NCBI GenBank assembly: GCA_019321725.1
Contig: CM033119.1
Location: forward strand, 18,116,694-18,180,693
DNA: 64,000 bases
Reading direction: 5' to 3'
Source of the DNA: Paulownia fortunei
Lineage: Eukaryota; Streptophyta; Magnoliopsida; Lamiales; Paulowniaceae
A program made the position numbers and the translations under genes. Numbering within the stretch: the first letter of the stretch is position 1; each line of letters starts with the position of its first letter. Below the pieces are notes generated by a model. It saw only the letters and a program-made list of their open reading frames with translations. It did no database searches and had not been told where the DNA came from. Below are positions 57,928 through 64,000 of the stretch, in pieces.

Positions 57928-59146
57928 ACAACATTTTTATCATTGCTTCATGTTAGTTCAAACATCTTTTAACTATTTCTTATTTGCCGTCTGTAAATTT
58001 ATAGGTGGAATTTTTTTTCTTGAATTACAGATGAGGATTTTTAACACGAACTTTTATACAGAATTTTCCCTTTCAAATTCAATTAGAGACGGAAATAATA
58101 TGATTTTATTCTTTTATACTATGATGATTCTCTTATGCTATGATGATTCGGAAACATATAGTGTATATGTCAAGTACCCATACATGCATGCCTTAAAGGC
58201 TCAGTTTCTTCCAAGCAAAATAAGAATGTAAGATGTTAAGCTCATAAAAATTGAGGAGATTCTAATTTATTTTTTAATATTTTAATAAATTTCTTTGATT
58301 TGATACTAACATCTTCCAAACAAAATAAGAATGTAAGATGTTTAATTATCCAAACACTCAAAAGTTAATTTTTTAAAAATAAAATTTAATAATTTATAAG
58401 CTCTAGATATATATTACAAAGTATAAGAATTTACAGAATATTTGAAATAAAATTACTCAAATACTGTCATAATGTCACTGCAAAAGAACAAGACAACAAT
58501 AAAGGCATTTTCCATCCTTAACTTTGGTTGCTGATATAGCAAAAAAAATTGTTGGCTTTATTAGTTTTTGAGTTATCATAACAACTACTCATAAACACTT
58601 GTAATAATATCATTCTACAGAACAAAATCTATGAGGTTTGAACAAAATATTGTCAACGGTTTTCAAAAATTATAATTTTTTTTACGGTGAGATCTATGAT
58701 TCATTATATACAAACAATTTTGATTGTATAGAAATTTGGAGTTACTCTTTAAAAATTACAGTCAAAGAATTAACACGACTAAAAATTTTTGAGATCGACC
58801 TTAGATAGTATTTTATTATGTGATATTATGAATAATGTAATTGTTCGTACAAGTTTGAAAGTCGAATGTCATTCTTGTATATATTCGGCCATTCCCATTT
58901 AAAAAAATAACATAAGGTTTGAATATATGGACTGGAGCAATGTATTATAGCAGAAATTGATAATTAATGAGAAATTAACTACAATTAGACATTGTAAAAA
59001 ATGCAAGTATTTGACCATGATATTCAACAAACATAGTGATTGCAGAGAATACAGGTAAAGTAGAAAGCAAATTTGTCAAAAAAGTTGTTTTTTTTTTTTT
59101 TATCACAAATTTCATTATGCCATTATAGTATATACTAAGAGTGTGA

Positions 59147-59415
59147 TCAAGGTTGCCAAGTCCATCCACTGAGCAGTACTGGAAACGGCGTCGTATCGCA
59201 GCGCAAAACATGAGGGCTTTCATGGTTGTGCACCCCTTCATAAGTTGTCAACACATATCTATTGTCTTGTTCATCTCTTTCCACCCTTTTCTTCACTTTG
59301 CAGCCTTCACTTGAGCACTTGTAGTAATTCCTGTAACTTAATTTCCAGCCAAACAGTTAAGTAATGAATCAACAAATTAACATGTTAATCAATGTCTTAA
59401 CAATTATACACAATG

Positions 59416-59466
<51 letters not shown>

Positions 59467-59705
59467 AAAGTGAGTTTTTGTTCTTATTGTGGAAAAACGT
59501 GTATGTCCTTAATTAAGTATTCTTGCTTAATAATAAATAAGGGTTAATAAACTTCAATTACAGAAGGAAATCGTTGAGCAGAAGAAAATATTTATTTTTT
59601 TAAATCCTCTAAATTACCTGGATATAAACCAAACAAAATATTATTTCAATGAAATCTTTGATGTTAGAGGAGAAAGTAAATATTCTTGATAATTTTCTTA
59701 ATCAA

Positions 59706-59743
<38 letters not shown>

Positions 59744-62361
59744 TTTAAGATAGTCCAATGTGGTTACTATCAATATATGAAAGCAGAAGAAATATTTAAA
59801 GGGAAGGAAATCAATTATTTTAAACTAAAAAGGATAATTTAATACCTAATCTTTCCAAAAATATAAATTTATAAATTGTAATTCATCCTATGTATTAATT
59901 CTTAGCAAAGTTTTAACTAAAAGTTAAAAAATAAAAATTGAGTATCGTCACCTCAAATTAAATTAGTGATTGATAGTTAATAGTGTTTATTACAATTTAA
60001 GTGAGATGATAGTTATGGCAAAAACACTCCAATTTAAGAAATAACAACACAAATAGAATGAACACCATTTTAGTTTCTAAATATGTCACCAAAAGCAATA
60101 TAAATGAATTAGAGATATAATTCAGAAAATTAAGTTACCAAATAAGACCACATGCAAAATATTTTAAAAGAATTTTCTAACTTATGAAAAAATGTTGAAA
60201 TATAAAGATTGATATATATTACTACGTTATATCATGTACAACTTTAATAAACAAATATGTCTATATACACACACTTGGGACTTGGGATGAATTTATGGGG
60301 TGCCATATTCTTGATGTCTTCTCCTAAATTTGCCTCATTAGATACAGAAAGTAAAAATGATGGCCCAACTATAAAAAAAAAACAAAAAAAAACTATGGAA
60401 CCTTATGGCTAGATCAATAGGTATAGAAGCATGTAAAGAAAATGACAATAAATAAAATTGTTTGAACAATAAAAAAAACAATTGTTTACTTCGTTATCAT
60501 ATGATATATAATCTCAGTTTTTACCTTATTTTAACTATAAGTTTCTTATATTATAAATACAAGCTTGCCACATAACTTAACTATAGGAAAATATTTGAAG
60601 GCATGCGTATAATTTTCAAAAAAAATATGTATTTAATCTATAGGAAAAGTTAGTTTCCATGTAATCTAAAAGTAATGGCGATAACAAATATATAATGAAA
60701 GCAATTTGGGTAATAAAGTAGAGATTAAAAAGAAGAGAAGAAACATAAGAGTTACATGTTGTTGATAATCTATTATGAAGTTTGATATATTAAATTAAAT
60801 ATGATGTTAAATTTTTTCTTTTAAATTTTTTAGAAATGAAAATATTTTTATTAATAATCATCAACATAGAAAATATACTGTCATCCACAAGCCTTGGACA
60901 TTTTTCTTGCTAGTGTATATCTCTGTCTTCCTCTCTCTCTATGTATATATGGATATATATGTATAGGACATTCATCTAGAGGTACTAGCTATATTCCATT
61001 GTTGTTCACCAAAAAAATTGTCATTTATGTGACATACTAAATCCTACAATTTGTTTCATGTGGAATTATTTAATAGGTAACTACATGGTATGAAAAAAAA
61101 ATCATTTAATAAAGCTAGAATACGCTTAATCACTCATCGTTAGATTTCGGTGATAATAAGAATTTTATACCACATACTTGAATAGTATCTAAACAGGTGA
61201 CATTGCTCAAGCAATTGATACTAGGTATGACGTATCCCTTCTATTTTTTTTTTGGCAGTGAGAGGGTTTCCCTTTGGATAATATATAGGATAGAATTCAG
61301 AGAAATATTATCACAGAAAAACAACAGAATATATGAAGAAGAAGGAAACTTAAGCTTCTGGCTTATTGGAAGATAAGTAGGAAAATAGGAAAAATACAAT
61401 ACTATAAAGACCAACTATGAATACATGCTTAATGTTCAGTCCCATATCTAGAACTAACAATTCTTGAATTATTCTATGTGCATGAACAAAAATTGCTCGA
61501 TTTATTTAAGGAAAAATGAAAAAAATAACATGTATATTTATCCCTTATGGATACTTAGTACTTACAAGATAATATGTTCTTCATTCGTATTATCCCAATT
61601 GTAAATTATACCAATAAAAGGCGAATAATATATATATATATATATATATTTACTTTATTAAGCATATATACATACCTTGGATTTGTGTTGGTCTTGACCA
61701 TCTTCTTGCCATACTTGGTCCACTTGTATCCATCATCCAAGTTCTCAAACTCACTCTTTGTCCTAAAGGCAATTGCATGCCCATCACCCTTTTTTCCCCT
61801 CTTCATCACCTTCTTGCATTCACTGAAAAAAAAAAAAAAAAAAAAATCAATCAGTCAACTCAAATTTTTCATCTTCATGTACATACAAGGTGGCTTAATT
61901 AAAATGGAAAATTCTAATCTTGACCCGATTTGAAAGAAACTAATCAATCATATGGAAACTGTAATCGATTTACTATGTGAACTGTGATTAAACACACAAT
62001 AAATTGTATTCGATCTAATCAGTTCTACGCTAGAATCACACACACACACACACATGGCTTGGATAGAGATGAATGCTTGCATGTGGCTATTTTCTGAGAA
62101 TTCATGGCTGCTTGAACTACTTCCATAGCTACAAGCTGTCATTTCTTGACTGATATTCATTGGAGCTTGTGTACCAAGGCAAGACAAGAGCTCCTCTTGG
62201 GATGTATAATCCACAAACATCGGATGATCGAAACCCAAGAGTTCAAAACCTGGATCATGGTAGCTGAAATTATTGTAACTAGTACTGTTGGGGTGATCAG
62301 AAAATGAACTAGGGTTTGCGTTCTGGGAAATATTTGATGATGGGAAACTAGGGTTATACAT
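59147..62361 (-). CDS. WRKY transcription factor, group IIc, WRKY50/51-like, variant core WTKYGKK
   Basis: Three coding exons: 62361-62054, 61822-61676 and 59330-59147 (639 nt, 212 residues). The N-terminal region is Ser/Asn-rich ([14 protein letters not shown]...). The WRKY domain runs [20 protein letters not shown] (131-150) and then [10 protein letters not shown]...YEGVHNH. It has a C-X4-C-X23-H-X-H zinc site (C157, C162, H186, H188). The second intron splits the arginine codon of NPR|NYYKC, the conserved R-type position. Sequence after the domain (VHNHES) matches WRKY51-type proteins, which act in the nucleus in jasmonate/salicylate defence crosstalk. The canonical WRKYGQK is changed at two places: Q to K, known in this subgroup, and R to T, rare. 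The first ATG is at 62359-62361. The exon 1 donor lies inside a GT repeat, so the exact junction is less sure than the rest. Confidence 0.92.
59416..59466. repeat. Compound (CA)n(TA)n microsatellite
   Basis: CA repeats pass directly into TA repeats, in WRKY intron 2. Confidence 0.92.
59705..59743. repeat. Compound (CA)n(TA)n microsatellite
   Basis: Same CA-to-TA layout as 59416-59466, 240 bp away. Confidence 0.92.
61627..61649. repeat. (TA)n microsatellite
   Basis: About 11 TA units, 25-50 bp beyond the exon 2 donor of the WRKY gene. Confidence 0.9.
62038..62054. repeat. (CA)n microsatellite at the WRKY exon 1/intron 1 boundary
   Basis: Read on the gene's strand this is a (TG)n run directly after GCCA. 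The phase needed by exon 2 (one leading base) requires exon 1 to end with two bases of a codon. GCC AT|GTGTGT fits; a donor six bases further into the repeat would also fit. Confidence 0.85.
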
Positions 62362-62464
62362 GGTGGAAAAGATGAGGGGAATAGACCACAAAAATAGTTA
62401 CAAAAAGGGCTTTGCTGATGATATTCTTGATTTCATATGATTTAAGTACTAGGAATCATAATCT

Positions 62465-62473
62465 CTATTTATA
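62465..62473 (-). promoter_or_regulatory. TATA box of the WRKY gene
   Basis: TATAAATAG on the minus strand, 104 bp upstream of the start codon. A start site about 30 bp downstream would give a 5' UTR of roughly 75 nt with no earlier ATG. Confidence 0.6.
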
Positions 62474-62799
62474 ATAAAGATTTTGATCATATTATATACA
62501 TTAGTGTGAATATGTAGCTTTCATAGCCAGCTTCCTAACCAGCTTCCAAGCACATAATGTAATTTCTTGGTCCTTAGTCTCATTCTTTATTACTAATATT
62601 AAATGCTTGTGTCACCACCATAAGGGTATGAATTCTGGTAAGTTTTCATGAAACTTTTCCTAGTGCTTGTTCTTCTCTACTTTAACTTTCACTTTTCTAT
62701 TTTGAAATTATTTGTATTTTTCTTAAAAAAAAAAAAGAAACTACTTGTATATTAACTTAGAAGCATAATAAAAATGTTATCCATCTCATTTTCAAACAA
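62474..62799 (-). promoter_or_regulatory. Proximal upstream region of the WRKY gene
   Basis: Non-coding AT-rich DNA between the TATA box and the tandem repeat. No binding-site cluster that I would call with confidence. Confidence 0.4.
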
Positions 62800-63275
62800 A
62801 AGATACAATAGAATTTGTAATAAAAAAAATTATTTGCAATCGAACACGTAGTATCTTCTATTGCAAATGTTATTGCTTTCTCTTTATATTGTATTGATTA
62901 TCCAGTACGTGTGAAATTTTATTTGTAAAGTGTACACGTAATGACAATTAGTGTAATGCAATAGGATTTATAATAAAAAAAATTATCTATTGAATATTAT
63001 TAAACACACAGTATTTTCAATTATATTGCATTGATTATCAACACGTGTAAAATCTTATTATAAAGTGTACACGTAGTAACAATTAATGCAATGTAACAAA
63101 AGATGCAATAAAACTTGCATTACAATATATTGTCTGTTATTTAACATATATTATTTTTTGTTGTAAATTTTATTGCACCCTCTATTATATTTGTATTAAT
63201 TATTCAGTATGTGTAAAATCTAATCAATAAAATTTATGTGTAACCACAGTTAGTACAATATAATAGAAGATATAA
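62800..63275. repeat. Diverged tandem repeat, three copies of about 140-175 bp
   Basis: Copies begin near 62800, 62958 and 63099. Shared ordered blocks are: AGAT(A/G)CAATA-type start, AATTTGTAATAAAAAAAATT / GATTTATAATAAAAAAAATT, TATTGCATTGATTATC / TATTGTATTGATTATCC / GTATTAATTATTCAG, ACGTGTGAAATTTTATT / ACGTGTAAAATCTTATT / ATGTGTAAAATCTAATC, AAGTGTACACGTA(A/G)T, and a (G/A)TTA(G/A)T(G/A)(T/C)AAT(G/A)(C/T) end. The third copy is the most diverged. Confidence 0.75.
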
Positions 63276-64000
63276 TAGACAATCTTGTTCGACTTTTGAG
63301 AGGTAGACCGTATATAAATTGATGCATAAAAAAAAAAATTCTTTATCACCACTCATTCGAAACTTTATATTACCTCTTCATAGTAATTAATATCACCGAT
63401 TAATTTTTCATTATTTATCTCCCCTTACTGAAAACGAGTCATAAATCCAGTGATATATAATATTGAAGTGATATAATATAATAATAATTCTCCAAAAAGG
63501 TTTTTCTAAAGTGGCTCTGCAATAATGTAAGTCTTAATTTCCAACTAAGTGGAGGGGAAGCGAGTTGATGTGTATTTGGAAGGTGCCACGTGGCATCTTT
63601 GATCCTTAAAATAGCTAGTTAGCATATTATATATATATATATATAAAATCACCTGAGGCGGTGGTATTAACTTTTAGTAGCACTATATTAGTAAAAGTAA
63701 TACTTTGAATCAATAAAATGTATTGATGGAAAGCAATTCAAAGTTTTAGACCAACACATTTTGATTTTTCTTGTTTCATCCCCCCGAAGTTATGGTCACA
63801 GTCTTCAAGTCTGAAAGCCAGTTGTTCCTGAATTCAGACATGTTTTCCAGGTTTTTGGAAATAGGGGGGGAGGGGAGGGGCAAAATTTATTTTTTAAAAA
63901 ACAGTATGAAAGAGGTACGAGGTTAAGGGGACAACTACATACAATTTAGGGATGTCAGAGTTTTTAATATCATAAATACGTTCAGATTTTAAATTTATTA
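63276..64000. other. Intergenic, right edge of window
   Basis: No gene seen. Contains a G-box palindrome (63585-63594), a (TA)n run near 63629-63645 and a G-rich patch near 63865-63881. Confidence 0.5.
63585..63594. promoter_or_regulatory. Perfect G-box/ABRE palindrome
   Basis: GCCACGTGGC is a 10-bp palindrome containing CACGTG, the preferred site of plant bZIP (ABF) and bHLH factors. It lies 1.2 kb upstream of the WRKY start codon. A distal role there, or in a gene to the right of the window, is inference. Confidence 0.45.

Larger units (their letters stand above)
56475..59146. other. Convergent intergenic region between GTG and WRKY genes
   Basis: Contains the GTG 3' UTR (several hundred bp after 56474), a MITE-like repeat at 57290-57545, a SINE at 57591-57927, a related repeat patch at about 58220-58440, and the WRKY 3' UTR at the right end. 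No protein gene; the frame at 57682-57906 lies inside the SINE. Confidence 0.65.
59331..61675 (-). other. Large intron 2 of the WRKY gene, microsatellite-rich
   Basis: 2,345 bp. Donor CCAAG|GTATGT, acceptor GTTACAG|GAATTAC. It contains compound (CA)n(TA)n repeats at 59416-59466 and 59705-59743 and a (TA)n run at 61627-61649. No internal gene. Confidence 0.85.

Noticed and set aside
62362..62391. N-terminal extension of the WRKY protein beginning at 62391
   Set aside because: The codon at 62389-62391 is TTG on the minus strand, not ATG. The first ATG in frame is at 62359-62361.

Overview
The window is nuclear DNA from a flowering plant, most likely a eudicot. Evidence: very AT-rich sequence, long spliced genes with GT-AG introns, 5'-UTR introns, plant-specific families (CYP78A, WRKY, GTG, plant mobile domain) and plant-type transposons (MULE, hAT, tRNA-derived SINE). 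I cannot name the species.

Genes in order. (1) The 5' part of a CYP78A cytochrome P450 (minus) runs off the left end. (2) A two-exon GFO/IDH/MocA-type oxidoreductase of the At4g09670 type lies at 15.1-18.3 kb (minus). (3) The actin-capping protein beta subunit lies at 28.6-31.8 kb (plus). (4) An Hsp90 co-chaperone of the p23 family lies at 32.5-37.1 kb (minus), tail-to-tail with (3). (5) A SURP+CID splicing-associated protein (CHERP/At4g31200 type) lies at 40.3-46.3 kb (plus); its reading frame breaks at a C-run. (6) The GPCR-type G protein GTG1/GTG2 (Golgi pH regulator family) lies at 48.7-56.5 kb (plus). (7) A group IIc WRKY factor of WRKY50/51 type lies at 59.1-62.4 kb (minus), with a rare W-T-K-Y-G-K-K core. 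Exon junctions of genes 2-7 were worked out by hand. The summed exon lengths give continuous frames, except for the one-base deficit in gene 5. These are ordinary dispersed single genes; nothing suggests a biosynthetic cluster.

The gaps are repeat-rich. 0.7-14.9 kb holds a SINE split by a hAT element, SINE-like fragments, an LTR-like AT-rich block and several MITE-like repeats. 18.3-28.6 kb is dominated by a degenerate Mutator-like element of about 5.1 kb, with roughly 100-bp terminal inverted repeats and remnants of a MuDR transposase plus a plant mobile domain. A second copy of the SINE lies at 57.6-57.9 kb and serves as an internal empty-site control for the hAT insertion. A three-copy tandem repeat and a perfect G-box palindrome lie upstream of the WRKY gene.

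The points most worth a second look are the WRKY core variant and its splice donor inside a microsatellite, the nested SINE/hAT pair, the MULE-PMD element, the single-base break in the SURP/CID gene and an in-frame 81-nt intron in the capping-protein gene. I did not find a convincing wholly new biological system here.
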